Source: Leptobrachium leishanense | Lineage: Eukaryota > Chordata > Amphibia > Anura > Megophryidae | Length of the DNA stretch: 64,000 nt | Direction of reading: 5' to 3' | NCBI GenBank assembly: GCA_009667805.1 | Contig: CM019072.1 | Coordinates: 41,980,654-42,044,653 of the forward strand | Shown: one piece after another, positions 44,241 to 56,504 of the stretch | How positions within the stretch are numbered: position 1 is the stretch's first letter | How the letters are laid out: each line of letters begins with the position of its first letter | Program-made: the position numbers and the translations under genes | Notes under the pieces: model-generated | The model's database searches: none | What the model was told of the DNA's origin: nothing | Seen by the model: the letters and a program-made list of their open reading frames with translations, nothing else

Positions 44241-46423
44241 TTTTTGAAAATGACACAGTCTTCTAAATTCTTCAATGTTGCTACTGACTCAATATATATA
44301 ACCCAATAAGTTTGCACAATAAACACACTTGTTATTTTGTTTGGCGTGAGTGCTATTCTAGTGGCTGAGCTCTTGTTATACAGTAATGGCGCTTCCATCC
44401 TGTGCTGTGATGGGATATGCACAACATAAGAGGAGGTACATTCCTGAAACTCTCATTATTTTCCTTTCAATCGTTTATGAGCTATGACTAAAATATCAGA
44501 TTCATGTCTATATGGATCACATATATATTACTCTCCTGCTAGTAATTTTTCAGGTCAAAAAATGACATAACACTGCTCTGCAGAAGATATATGTATATGA
44601 AACATGGAGGGTATCTGACGTTGGTGTAATCCAACTGATATCTTTAACCATGGTCATTGTAGGACCAAGTAGGATACAGGTAAACAAGACAGTAAACAAG
44701 AAGAATATACTAAGAAAAGTTCTAATCATAAACCAAGCGCTCATAATTCCATGCCTACAAGCTGATTAAATTACTTTAGTTCCAGCTGACCCATTTATTT
44801 GAATTGTATACACCAGCACAGTGTTCTTCCAAAGTCTCCCCAAAAATTGGATAGGATTAAGGTTAAAGGTTAGAGTTAGGGAGGGGAGAAGCTTTGCAGT
44901 AAAGGGGCAGGGTGACAGTTAGGGGAGGTACAGGGAGAGATGTATAGTATTAGTGAGAAGTTAGTGGACCCCCTCAGAGGAACAGACCAGACACAAAAAT
45001 GTTGATTAGTAAACAAGTCATTAATTAGATTTCCGTTTATTAGTAATCAAACCTCAAGTTAAACATGTCACAGATCACAAGAGAGGGGACATGCAGGAGG
45101 GGGAGTAGGGTCATGCAATTCATTTCTTCATGGGCAAAGAGAGAGAAAAATCTTCAGCCACGGAGAAATTATAGTGTCAGACATGCGGTTAATGAGGTCA
45201 TGGTGGAAGGGGAGGTCCATTCTTTGCATGCTAAAGCCCCATGCTTGATGAAATAGTTCAGCCCAGTGCGTAGGTAGATGTGAAGAAGTAGAAGTGAAAT
45301 AAGCATAAAAAGTGTGTGATGTAAAGGCTAAAAAAAAAAAACTATGTGAATTCTGTAATAATAAAATGTTTTGTCAGAAAAGCAGGTGGAAAAGACAGTG
45401 GAAGAGCTAACGCTATGTATCTTTCATAGAGAAACTTATTGTAAATAATGGGATCATAAAACATAAGAAAATAAGATAAAATAACAAAACAAAAGGCCAT
45501 TTGATTTTATTGTCATGTGTTGGCTTCGCAGTTTCAAATGAATCATGGAAGGAGACAGATATTAAAAAGATGTAAAGGGTTATTAGTTGTCATGTTAGTG
45601 AGGGAGGCCGATGTTAATGTATGGGAAATGAGTTGGACTAGATCATGCCTTGTTAATGCCCCCTACCGCATGCATAGTCTGAGAAGGACGTGATCTATAA
45701 TGGCAGCCAGATAAGAAGGGTTTCTAGGTGACCACTAAAATCAGCACGGGCAGAGGAGCACAGGAAGGGTGTACGGCAGATCGAAAGTTAGTGGAGGAGA
45801 GTAAGTAGATACATGTTAATAAACGTGGTAGGAAAACGGTATTTTGTAGAAGGGGAACACCAATGATTTTATATTTATAGGTGACGTGGTTTCATATTTG
45901 TGCTATCCCTAGGGTCCCCCAAAACTTACAGCAAAGGCTGCCATGAGAGACCCCACCCTCCAACCTCAGCCCATCCAGAAGTACAGTAAGCAGTGTGTAA
46001 TGCTGGGAATTTATGTCAATGAGTCAGTGGGGTTATTGAGAAAGGAAAAGAGATTTAGAGAAGATGCTTAGAGAATGAGGTCAATTGGAGAGGAAAGCAG
46101 AATGTATATATTAAAAATAAAAAAAATACACACACGCCAAAGTAAAAGATAAAAATAATGATTAAAAAAAAGCAAAAAGAAAGATAAACCACCAAAAACG
46201 AGTACTTCTTTCAGGTCCGCTTTGGATAAACAAACTACTAATTTAATACACACGGCCCTGCAGAAATACCCGGTCTTAATTAACCTTTAATAGGCTCTCT
46301 GATGAATATCATAATTATTTATGGACACCTTCCAGAGCCACACAAAACACATAGCAATCATAGAACACCACCATGTTGGCATTGCTTTACATCTACTCTC
46401 TGTGGATATATGATAATAGTATG
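44241..46423. other. Neurexin intron, no feature recognised
   Basis: Mixed AT-rich and purine-rich intron. Short frames have no family signature. Confidence 0.5.
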
Positions 46424-46431
46424 GCATTTAG

Positions 46432-47046
46432 GGTACTTTCCTGTTATCCGGACCACATCAAGTTTTTATTTTTATAGTTTCATAGACAGAATAAATTGAG
46501 TCAATTGTCATAGTTTTATTTTTATAGATAATGAACTGAATAAACGGGAAGACAAACATATGAGAACATGCGACAATTAATAAACTGTAACATATGACAA
46601 CATGACTTGACTTATAATGGAGATACTCGTGGCCAGAAAGTTAGGGTTAGGGTTAGGGTTAGAGGGTTAGGGGGTTAGAGGGTTAGGGTTAGAAGGTTAG
46701 GGTTAGGGGGTTAGGGTTAGAGGGTTAGGGGGTTATGGTTAGAGGGTTAGGGTAACCCTAACCCCAACCCTAACCCTCTAACCCTAAACCCCTAACCCTA
46801 ACCCTCTAACCCTAACCGCCTAACCCTAACCCCCTAACCCTAACTTTCTGGCCACCAGTATCTCAATTATAAGCCAAGTCATGTTGTCATATGTTACAGT
46901 TTATTAATTGTCGCATGTTCTCATATGTTTGTCTTCCCGTTTATTCAGTTCATTATCTATAAAAATAAAACTATGACAATCGACTCAGTTTATTCTGTCT
47001 ATGAAACTATAAAAACTTGATGTGGTCCGGATAACAGGAAAGTACC
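46432..47046. mobile_element. Fold-back element with telomere-type repeats at its core
   Basis: A 615-bp near-palindrome. The outer arms (46432-46639 and about 46846-47046, inverted) start GGTACTTTCCTGTTATCCGG and by eye differ by about five substitutions and one 6-bp indel. The core is TTAGGG-type repeats with ttagagg and ttagggg variants (46640-46754), turning at 46755 to the complementary CCCTAA type (to about 46846). GCATTTAG is duplicated exactly on both sides (46424-46431 and 47047-47054). Terminal inverted repeats plus an 8-bp duplication mark it as a transposed element of a hAT-, P- or Merlin-like class. No protein is encoded. Confidence 0.9.
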
Positions 47047-47054
47047 GCATTTAG

Positions 47055-48291
47055 TATAGAGAATGGTGATATGTAAGAATCATAATTCATTATTTTAACA
47101 ATACTCTGTCAATATATTTATTTCATAGTAAAAATGTCCACCTGTTTTTAGCACACGTGAGACAGCAACATAAAAAGTTTCTCGCTATAAAAGAAACCAA
47201 AGGATGTCAGTTTCAACGAATCGTTCATGACTAACCGATAAACTACGACATGAAATATTTTTGAAAGATAACCACAAGAAAACAGCCCAGAAAACCAACA
47301 ACAACCTAGCCTCGCCTATGCATCCCCGCCAGATTATGACTCTGTAACTTGTAATTACAAACGAGGCCTGAAGGAGTCACTATAATTCCAGGCTATCCAC
47401 ATGAAAGTTCCATAGTATACATGTACATAGAATCAACAAATTAAACGTAATCATAGTTTGTGGTGGTTTGTCAAATACTCTATGCCTGCAAAATCCAGAT
47501 GGAACACAGGGTGTCACCATTTATCCACAAAGCTTCCTCTGTTTAATGTATGCAATGGCCAGTAGGTTACCATCATTCACTGACACCCACAGTGGCCATT
47601 AGCAGAAAATAGTCAGGACATTCAATATGTGCTCACAAGAGCATATAAAATATTCCAAATCACTGATATACAGAATAGAAATACGTACAGGCATTATTTA
47701 GTAATTTGGGGGCAAAAAAAGACATTTCTATTCTAACCCCCTCCCTTGTAAACCCATGACAGATGGATTGTATCGCATAGTAATCCCTGGACCCCTCGTG
47801 ATATTCATGCCCAAACAACCACATCTGCAGCCCCCATCTAAGCACGTACCAAAATCATTTATGCTCTGCATGAATCATTTAGTTTATCGCCCATGTAGAA
47901 CATCACAAATAATGCTATGATCGTCTAAATGCTTCAAATCCTTTGGGGGGGGGACTGGGAAATCTGTAATTTAACAAAGATGCTGAAAACCAGTCTTAAA
48001 TGTGATACCAAATTGTCACCTAAAGAAAAATAATTTAAGCGTAGAAAGAATAAAGAGAATTAAACAGAAAACAAAATCCAACCAAAATAAAAAGTAGGCA
48101 TTAAAGATGCTAAAGAAAAAACAGCAAGAGAATTTTTTTTTTTTGTAGAAAGGTAAAAGTGAGATATTTTAAAGGGTAGTATTTGCAGGTGGGAGGTGAA
48201 AAGGTTGAGGGACTTTGGTTTTTGAGCTGTGAACGGAACAGAAGACAGGAGCTGGAATAAACCCCAGGGGTACAATTGGAGTGATATCTAC
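47055..48291. other. Neurexin intron downstream of the SS2 exon
   Basis: No repeat or exon recognised. A gggggggg run lies at about 47945. Confidence 0.5.
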
Positions 48292-48336
48292 CAGGTAATG
48301 GAGTTTGTTTACCAGAGCATGTCCGATGCCTGCATG
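48292..48336 (-). CDS. NRXN2: Alternative splice site 2 (SS2) exon of neurexin, 15 residues
   Basis: A 45-bp exon that is too short to stand out as an open reading frame. On the minus strand it reads HAGIGHALVNKLHYL, the family's 15-residue SS2 insert, which joins LRQ of the preceding exon to VTISVDG of the next in phase 0. A long pyrimidine tract and TTAAAG precede it, and the donor is CTG/GTAGAT. Inside the exon, after residue 8, is CTG/GTAAAC at 48313/48312. Use of that donor would give the 8-residue short insert known in this family. Exact family spelling, correct phase on both sides and correct order between flanking exons make this secure. In alpha-neurexins SS2 tunes LNS2 partner binding; which form this animal uses cannot be seen from DNA. 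Confidence 0.94.
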
Positions 48337-48720
48337 CTTTAACACGAGTGGAAAGAGGGGAAAAAAAAAGAGAGAAGATATAACACAAGTGGGGTGGAGG
48401 AAGGATAGATTTCCCACATTCATCCTCCATGTCAAATGCACTCCTCCTGAGCCCTCCCCAAACTTCCACCCATCCACCTTGACCCAAATGCAGATTCCCA
48501 TTAGAAAACTGAGGGTGATGACATTTTCCAGCTGGCGAAGATAAAAAAAGGTTAGTATTGGGAAAAAGTGAGAAAAAGGACAGGGAGAGACAAGAAGGAA
48601 AAGAGGGCTAAGACTAAAGAAAGAGGGAGGGGACGGAGAGAGAGAGAACTGGGAGAACGGCAGATAGAGAAGAGAAGAACAGGTGATAGATGAAGAGTAA
48701 AGGGGACATTCTTTGCTATG
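48337..48720 (-). promoter_or_regulatory. Long pyrimidine-rich tract upstream of the SS2 exon
   Basis: In transcript sense the roughly 380 bases before the SS2 acceptor are strongly pyrimidine-rich; the plus strand here is runs of A and G such as gagagagagaac and gaaagagggaggg. Such tracts form the polypyrimidine signal and are typical binding sites for PTB-class splicing repressors. That a PTB-type protein controls this exon is an inference from composition only. Confidence 0.5.
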
Positions 48721-50227
48721 TAAATCCTTTATTGAGCATGAAACATTACAATTATCAGAGCACTCATTTAAACTAAAATATATATGAAAGGGAAAACGGC
48801 GCTGTCATGAAAGAAGGTTGAAAAGAGCCTGGAGCGTTTCCATGTAAATGCCTACCATAGCGTTCTAAGATACAGGCTCTTTAGGAGGCAAGGAAACATC
48901 TATCAAGACCAAATAAAAGGTTTAAACAATAAAAGATAACAGGGATAGTGCAGCGTAAGGCAAACTGTCATCAGGTACTTTGTAAATAAACCTCGGGGGG
49001 TATTAAAACTTGGCTTTTTCTTCAGAGGTCAAATATTTTGAGCAAATAAACAGGAAAATAAACAGGACCTTAAAATGTCTAAATAAATTACATTGTAATC
49101 GTGTCATGTCCATTAAATTAAAGCAGACACAGCAGGTTAACGTAGCTTTGGCCGTATACAATACCGTTTAAAAGAAAGTAAAAATGTGATTTTCTGAATT
49201 AATTTTTGAAAACAGCTCAAAGAGAACATTTAAAAAAAATGAGTTCTATAAAAAATGGTAAATTAAATTAGTAGTAAGGAACATTATTATGTGTGATATT
49301 ATATTTCTGATTTGATGTTTATTTCCACTTCTAAATGTATTACGAGTGTTTTATTTTCATATTTAAAGGTGGATCAATTATTGATAGAAGGATAGACAGA
49401 TAAACAGAGAGACAGAAAAGGGGAAAAGAAAGACGAGCATCTCATAGAAAGTAGGTTATGGTAAACATTATTATAAAAACGATACTCTTAATTGGCAAAG
49501 CTGGACATGTAACCCCTTTGTATAGGTTTGTAATGTACAATAAAAAATAACAAAAAATATATAAAGTAGAGAAACATTGGCACATTGGAACTGATACAGA
49601 ATGATATCTACACGTAGAAAGGGAGACCTGAAAGCAGGGTACTCCAAGGTAATCACTTTTATTAAGATTAAGGCAATTTTTGGTCACAAATGCAACCTTT
49701 GTATGTGCACCAAAATGTTGCCTGACTTACCAAATGTTATATTTACGCCTCAAACGTCGCTGTAGTTCTATTAGATGTCTTTTATGTTTTACCTTGGAGT
49801 AACCTGCTTCCAGTTCTCCTGCTCTACAAGTAGATCCTATTCAAGTTGGCTGGTGCACCAACTCTACATTATCTGCTCCATCCCAGTGTTTTGTAACCAC
49901 CAGGTGCGACGCTTCTTGTACGTCATATAGGATGGTAGACTTGAAAGTGTTCTGAATCTAAAGGCTGCATTGTGACACTTCCTTAAACCTGTTAACTATT
50001 CCATAGTTTCGAGACCTCAAAAATTAACAGAGAAATTTTACAATTTAGCATAAACTCGTGAGGTGTTTAAATACAAAATGTGAATTTCTGATGTCACAAG
50101 TTCAGAAACAGTATATTCCTACCATCACTTATTCTGTGCACATACATATATAACTTAATATTTGCCAAACATTGAATGATACATATAGCTACACCTGAAA
50201 TTATGGATGGGCAAGCCAAGTTTTACA
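48721..50227. other. Neurexin intron, no feature recognised
   Basis: AT-rich intron between the SS2 exon and the fold-back at 50228. Confidence 0.5.
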
Positions 50228-50640
50228 GACACGACTTCCCCTAGTATGGATATGGATCTGGATCAGGGTCAGGGAAGGTCACCTCCAGGAAATCTTAAGG
50301 GAAGGTCACCTCCAAGCAATCTGAACCTATCTTTCACCAACTCCAAAATGGATAGATAAAATTATATTTATTGTATAAAAAACAGCTTTAAGCTCAACGA
50401 TTTTCATCTATGCAATAGACTTCCTGAAGAGTAACTTCAAGCAGTACAGGTATGCACAGAAATGTGTGCATACCTCTAATGCTTGAAGTTGCTCCTGAGA
50501 AAGTCTATTGCATAGATGAAACGTGTTGAGCTTAAAGCTATTTTTTTCTACAATAAATAATTTTTATCAATCCATTTTGGATTTGGTGACTCCTGCCTGG
50601 AGGTGACCTTCTCTGACCCTGTTCCATACTAAAGGGGAAT
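50228..50640. mobile_element. Large hairpin/fold-back repeat, about 410 bp
   Basis: The left arm from ttcccctagtatgg pairs with the right arm ending ccatactaaaggggaa. Long near-perfect inner stems are ctttaagctcaac / gttgagcttaaag, catctatgcaatagac / gtctattgcatagatg and caggtatgcaca / tgtgcatacctc, with a loop of under 10 bases at about 50460. The right flank continues into repeat-like sequence to about 50800. Related in style to 17314-17511. Confidence 0.8.
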
Positions 50641-51580
50641 CAGTGAGCGGTGGAAGCACGACAGTTCCAGGAGTGTGAATGCCTTGGAGTGGTGATATCT
50701 CTAATTATCCAACCTGTGAGTTTTATCCTTTTTTAGGTCCATGTGATCTACAGATTCACACTTGTTAATTTCTTTTATCAATTTTGGGACTTCCGTCTAT
50801 GCATATATACACATTCTGTTTAATATGAGTGATCCAGGACTCTCATAGGGAAGATCCTACATATGCTTAGTAAGTTAAGTGCCATAGTGTTTTTTCATAT
50901 TTATCAAATTTTACAGACACCAATGGCACTGGGGCATGTCCAAAGTACATGGACCTTATTCTACTGAAAAAGTAGGGGTACTCTATGGCATATTTATATT
51001 ATAATGAAGTTTGACAATTTCTAGCCCCAAGAAAATTGGGTTTCAAACATATCTAAATGTGGAACCAACCGAATCGTTCTTCAGCTTTGCAGTTCTAAGG
51101 TTTTTGGATATTGCTGGTGAATATCAGTATCTGATGCATTAACAATTGGGCTGATTGGTGGAAGGGAACACTGCTGTCGTGTGATATAATTAGACACATA
51201 ATACCCTCGTATCATAAAACAACTAGTCTAATATTTTGCATTGTGCCAAAAAAATATTATCATATGAATAAACTAAGTTATGGTAAAAGGTAGGATAAGA
51301 AAAGTTAAAATATTTGTTTCTATTCAGTAAATGCCAAACTTTAGAATGTTGTGTCAGTTCAGCTATTCACAAAAGCAAACTTCAGGTAAAATAACTCAAC
51401 ATAGACTTAACCTCGCTCATAGTTGAAATTCTCCATAGTTTGTTAAGTTCAGTTACAGTTCTCCAACTTGACCATGGAGAACTGCCAAGGAACTTTTTTT
51501 TTTGGAGAAAGTATTTTACCAAGAAGGATACATTGTGATTTCTCTCGTTTTCAAGTATGTCCTGGGTGGTGAGTATGTAC
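50641..51580. other. Neurexin intron, no gene
   Basis: The first 160 bp look like a continuation of the fold-back family's flank; the rest is unremarkable. Confidence 0.45.
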
Positions 51581-51695
51581 TGTTAGGTGTCTTGCCCAAG
51601 GACACTTACTGGAGAGGTGCTCCTGCCGGGATTTGAACCTGTGTCTCCACAGTCATAGAGCAGTGATTTTACCTCTACTCCACCCAGCCCAGCTT
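51580..51695 (-). repeat. tRNA-derived SINE remnant
   Basis: On the minus strand GGTTCAAATCCCGGC (51639-51625) is an RNA polymerase III B box. It is preceded by a tRNA-like head (gggtggagtagaggtaaaatc) and followed by the agtgtccttgggcaagacac phrase common in vertebrate SINEs. It lacks a foldable acceptor stem, so it is not a tRNA gene. Confidence 0.75.
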
Positions 51696-52834
51696 CCCAT
51701 TTATAGCGCAGTCCAAAATAGAGAATTATTTTATGATCAGATAAGGTTGACTTTACCTAATTAAATGGCTTTAAATTCTACCAAAAGGCCAGCATTAGGT
51801 GTTTAATTCACATTTAAAGATTATGTTCTCTCATATCTGCCAATCAAAACACATGGGCTTATTTGGTATAGTTATACAGGATCCCTAGTTTTTAGATGAT
51901 GTATACAGGTTCCTTAGCTTGGAGGGTCACACAGGTTTTGCAATTTCTTGGAATCATGAACATGTTACTTATTTATGTAGGTCCTTTGTCTTGTATCAGA
52001 CATGCATATTATACAGATCTTATGACCCTGTACATGGAGGGACTGTGGTTTACAGGTTCCTTGACCAAACATGTTTCATGCCTTTGTTTAAGGAAGGATA
52101 ATTGACTTTCTATAGGAGATGAGTCGATTATACATGCTTCCTGGCTGTACTGTACATGGCAGATTCACTATAAGAGGCTACTTTGACAAGAGAAATGTAA
52201 GCTGGTTACAATACTGACAACTACTGACACCTTTTCACTGAGGTTTGATGATATTCAACGTTTTTTAAGTTCAGCATTGTTTAAGCAGCCGGACTTACAC
52301 TCTAATGTTTGGCAGTTAGTGAATAGACCCATTTGGATTATTCTTAAAAATTAAAATGAAAGTATACAGGTAAACAGTTTATCTGTAAAATTAGGTTAGT
52401 CAGAACAAATATATCTATTTTTTTTAATTTGGAACATTAAAAAGACATTAAGAAGCAAAAAATAAATACGCTTAATTATGTACATATAATGGTCTAGTGG
52501 CCTAAAGGCCATTGCACCAAACTCAGCAAGAGAAAGGGAGAATGCTTATCATCATGGCAAAGATATAGGCGGTATAATTCTCCGAATGTTTACTAAATAA
52601 GTTGGCATGCCCATACAATACAAATTGTCTGTGGTTAAAAAAGAGACAATTGTCATAATGTACATCAAAATCTGTAAATATAAACCGCTCAGGATCATGT
52701 TCAATCCACTTGCTGCTGGCAGTGACATTGTAATTTGTGCCCTAAGTAATGAAACTCTGCTACTAAGCACATTACAACTGAAACAGAAGAAAATCTAAGG
52801 ACAAATCCACGAAGGAGATCCTTTCAAGACCTAC
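51696..52834. other. Neurexin intron, no feature recognised
   Basis: No repeat or additional exon was found between the SINE and the LNS2 exon donor. Confidence 0.5.
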
Positions 52835-53136
52835 CTGCCGTAGATTCCTCGTGACTCTGACGTCATGCCAACTGTTGTCATTGAACTTGCCATTGACAGG
52901 TTCCACTAGAGCCTCGAAAGCACCAGATCCTAGGTTGATAACCAACCACACCGCGCCACTCTTCAAAGAAAGGTTCACATAGTCTGCCGATTTTCCTGTA
53001 TGGAGCATCAACCCGTTACGTTGGAGTGTTCGGAAGGAGAGGGTGATTTCGTCTGCACTGCTCTGGATGGGGCTGTGGGACAGGTCATAGCAGAAGAACT
53101 CATTCCCTCGGAACGTTGCCGGGTATTCTTCCTTCC
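52835..53136 (-). CDS. NRXN2: Alpha-neurexin exon, first part of LNS2 (NRXN2-like)
   Basis: This 302-bp internal exon encodes about 100 residues of the second laminin-neurexin-sex hormone globulin (LNS2) domain of a presynaptic adhesion protein. On the minus strand an acceptor (CCCAG) precedes the exon, which opens with two bases of a split codon and then reads KEEYPATF. It contains the family blocks [35 protein letters not shown] and [20 protein letters not shown], and ends at a donor CAG/GTAGGT in phase 0. AVWLV rather than AVSLV points to NRXN2. The end at LRQ is the usual entry to splice site 2, and the expected insert exon lies 4.5 kb downstream at 48336-48292. Splice site 1 exons should lie upstream, above 53136; I could not find them, probably because they are very short or outside the window. 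Confidence 0.95.
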
Positions 53137-53878
53137 CTGGGATTTATGGAAAGCGGGAGGTGGAGATAGTAAATGTAAAAGAGCCTTGCAAGGGAACATT
53201 TTTACGAAGAAAAAAAACAAAACAAAACAAAAGAATAATAGTTCTCATAAAAGAATTTATTAACCGCAGTGAAATTGGAATGTTGAACAAAGAAGAGGAA
53301 AGATAAGTAGATACATTGCAGTGTACAGAAGTATAAAAATTATTAAGAATGAAAGAAAAGAATAGAAAAATGATTAAGGGAGAAAATTAACTACACACAT
53401 TATTTATGGAGAGATCGAAAGGAGACAAGAGATTGAGAATCAGATAAAAGAGAAAGAGACAGTGAGCAAGAGAGTAAAGAGCGAAAGGGCTCTATGAAGA
53501 TTGAGGAAAAAAACTATAAATACAGTACTGTATATAGTAAGAAAAAAAATGAAAGCTAACTAAATGAAAAATAGGTCATTAAACACCGATGAGAAAGATA
53601 TAGCTAGTGTACAATTAAGCACAGGACTGGATTCATAACATATTTAGATCTTTCATTGGAAACAACAACTGTTTGTACAAGAATTATATTTCACGTCTGG
53701 AAAGATGAGAAGATCCCACCCATTCCTACCTTTATAATACAGTTTATTGGAATTAAAAGTTATCCTTTGCATCATTTTATTTCACAATGTGCACATATGA
53801 ATCCATAGATTCATGCATAATATCTTTAAGTAACATTTTAACTGATATTAGGCATGTTTAGCTCATGTAAGGTTATCA
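53137..53878. other. Neurexin intron upstream of the LNS2 exon, pyrimidine-rich in transcript sense
   Basis: The plus strand is purine-rich (for example gagacaagagattgagaatc), giving a long pyrimidine tract before the 53136 acceptor. No splice-site-1 exon was identified. Confidence 0.5.
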
Positions 53879-53886
53879 TATAGATT

Positions 53887-54362
53887 AGGACTCAAAATTT
53901 CCACTCGCCTACTCGCATTTGGCGAGTAGAAATTAAGTGAGGGCGAGTGGAAATGCACACACAGGCAGCACAATAAATTATTTTGTGCTGTGTATTCCGG
54001 CAGTGCCACAGTGCGCCCCCCTTCCCCAGGCTGCACAGTGGCAGGAAACAGTTGCATAACCTGACCCAGCTCGTCTCTGTCACTGGCTGGGGGTGGAGAT
54101 GAGCTTCCCTGCCTCCTCGCTCTGCTCACACTGGGCTCTGATGACTAGGTTTACATGTATCTGGGGTCTGATGTCTGGGTATTAATGTTATTATTGTAAC
54201 TTTATTCTAAATAAAACCTTTAACAGTGTAATTTCAGAAGATAATTTAAGGGGGTGTGTTTGGGGCAGAGTTAAGGGCTGGGTAGGGATAAGGTGGAGCA
54301 ACTGGTGGCGAGTAACTCTTATGCCTGGGTGATAGCTTGGGACTTGAAATTTTGAGCCCTGA
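53887..54362. mobile_element. hAT MITE with GGGCTCAAAATTTC ends, 476 bp
   Basis: TATAGATT is duplicated at 53879-53886 and 54363-54370. Ends AGGACTCAAAATTTC and GAAATTTTGAGCCCTGA are inverted repeats. cgagtagaaatt / cactcgcc inner repeats are present. No transposase. Confidence 0.87.
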
Positions 54363-54370
54363 TATAGATT

Positions 54371-55562
54371 ATTGTATTAAAAGATTCTACAATTTAGCAT
54401 TTTTTTATTATTTATAATTTAATATTATGACTAGATGAGTCACAGGTTGTGGGGAAAACTGGTAAACATCCAATATGCTCTGTCTACACTGATAAAGATA
54501 TGGAATACCCTTTGCATATATATAAATATATATATATATAATACCTAAATGCATCTGCTTCTAGAAGCTGCAAGTTGAGCTTCTCAGTTTAACCATACAG
54601 AGGATGACAGCTGCTTTTTATTTATTGATTTAACAATTTAACATGATACACTGCATGTTAGATTGTCCTCATTTTATACAAATGGGTGTCGGTATACTTA
54701 ATAGGACTTATGACTCATTTTACCATCATTTCATCATGATGATGGGCTATTAATGAAAACCTGAAATGTACTTTAATTGTTTCTTTGATTTTTTTCTGGC
54801 CAATGAGTGGTCGTATCGACAAAATGTAATCCGATTTAGAGTTTTACTCAACACATTTTATTTTTGTGTCTTTAAATAAATCTTTACAGAACAGCACGTT
54901 CATGACGCTCGTGTCTTTGTTTTTTTGTCTCTTGCCCCGCTTATCACCTTTAGATTAAAATCTCACACAGTATCTTTGGGCGGGGTCTTCTCCTTCTGTA
55001 ACTTTATGTTTCCATATATGTTTCCAATATTATAAAGAACCGATGAATACATTGGTGCTATATATACTAAATAATAAAAATGACAAATGTCAAACTGCTA
55101 TTCAAAGCAATAGATTTTAACTTTAAAAATAATGCGTCACAGTGGCTGGGAGACCTAATATATAAGCTGAATTTACAACTCCTTTTACATTTCAATCTGT
55201 TTATCAAAAACATGGAATGCAGGGACTAAGTTGGTACGAGTTGATTTTAATAATAATATTACACTAAACATCTTTGAAGGATATTGTAGGGCAGACGCTG
55301 TATATATGTATATTTTACAATGTACCAACGTTCCAGTAAATTCAATGTATGAACAGAAATTTTTAATATGAACGCGATGGAACTATTTTTAACAATTTAT
55401 TTTGTTTTTAGAAAAAAAAACGTTCAGCTCTTGCCTTGTGAATTTAAAATAAAATTTTATGTAAAAAAAAATTGAAAATATTTTTTATTGTAGTGGCATA
55501 TTTTTTGGTAACTTAGAATGACTTTATCGTCTTTAAGTCTCTGGCTGCTTGAAAGATTTTAG
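54371..55562. other. Neurexin intron, no feature recognised
   Basis: AT-rich with a TA-rich run at about 54520-54542. Confidence 0.5.
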
Positions 55563-56504
55563 CCCTTTCACTACGAAGTTTTTGTTGAAAACAATAGTAT
55601 ATTATAATAACATGTATTTGAATTATGGGTTTTGAATTATTATGGGTTGAGTAGTTAGCACTTGTATGTAAGGTAAAATAGCAATTATCCATTACAATTG
55701 TTATTCTGAGAAATTTTATGTAGATGTTCTTTTTATTATTTTCAGTTTTAGTCTTGCAACCGATACAGATATATTGTGGGACTGAAAAGGTACACTAGAT
55801 TGAGTCTAGATTGACACTAGATTGAGTCTAGTCTGAGTTATCTACTTACAGTGAATATTATTAGCAATGAAGTCCACCAAGAAATACCACTAGATTATAA
55901 AAAATAATATCTATATGTGGGCATAATGTTTGCTGGTAAAAACTAAATTAACACCTTAAAACTCTACTGTATAGGAATTTTAACAATTATACAGAAAATG
56001 ACATAAAGATAGATGAACAAAAATGGTCAAATCTCTGTCTTATTGGGACTTGTAGTGCTAATAATGGGATTATTAGAAATGCAGTTTCCAGGTAATACCA
56101 ATAGAATATAAAAATGATATCTGTAAGTGGCATAATGCCTTTATATGAAAATACAGTACCGCCTTGTATCTGTACTTTACGTGGATTTTTGGCAACTATA
56201 ACTCCCTGAATTTTAGCCCTGTCCAGCAGTGAGTGACCCCATAGCTCTTCCTGTGTTCTGCCCTCTTCCTGGCTGCTATAATTCAGCTTTAATGTTTGTT
56301 GAACATTTTGTTACAATGAGGGAGGGGTTGCTCCTTGTAGCTTCTGTACAGTAATACAGGGTGACAGGAGTGAGCTCTCACAGAGACCATGGTTTCTCCC
56401 CACGGGGAACACTTATCTTGCATTAAAGAGGTATGCAAATCTATTTTGTTTTCCATTGTATTTCAAACCAAAATAATGTGTGCACCTTTTAAGTAGTGAA
56501 AGGG
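55563..56504. mobile_element. TTAA-class element with CCCTTTCACTAC ends, about 940 bp
   Basis: Begins CCCTTTCACTACGAAG and ends AAGTAGTGAAAGGG. The flanking tetranucleotides are degenerate (ttag and ataa rather than TTAA), so the target duplication has decayed. Internal short direct repeats (actagattgagtctag) at about 55793-55835. No coding region. Confidence 0.6.

Noticed and set aside
44850..44950. Second telomere-like tract (gttagagttaggg)
   Set aside because: Only one or two degenerate units in purine-rich intron; not a tract.
46640..46846. Ancestral chromosome-end fusion site
   Set aside because: The telomere repeats are in fusion-type order, but both flanks are inverted copies of one short sequence bounded by an exact 8-bp duplication, which points to transposition.
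51580..51695. Functional tRNA gene on the minus strand
   Set aside because: The B box is good, but the acceptor and anticodon stems do not form and the sequence continues into a SINE body.
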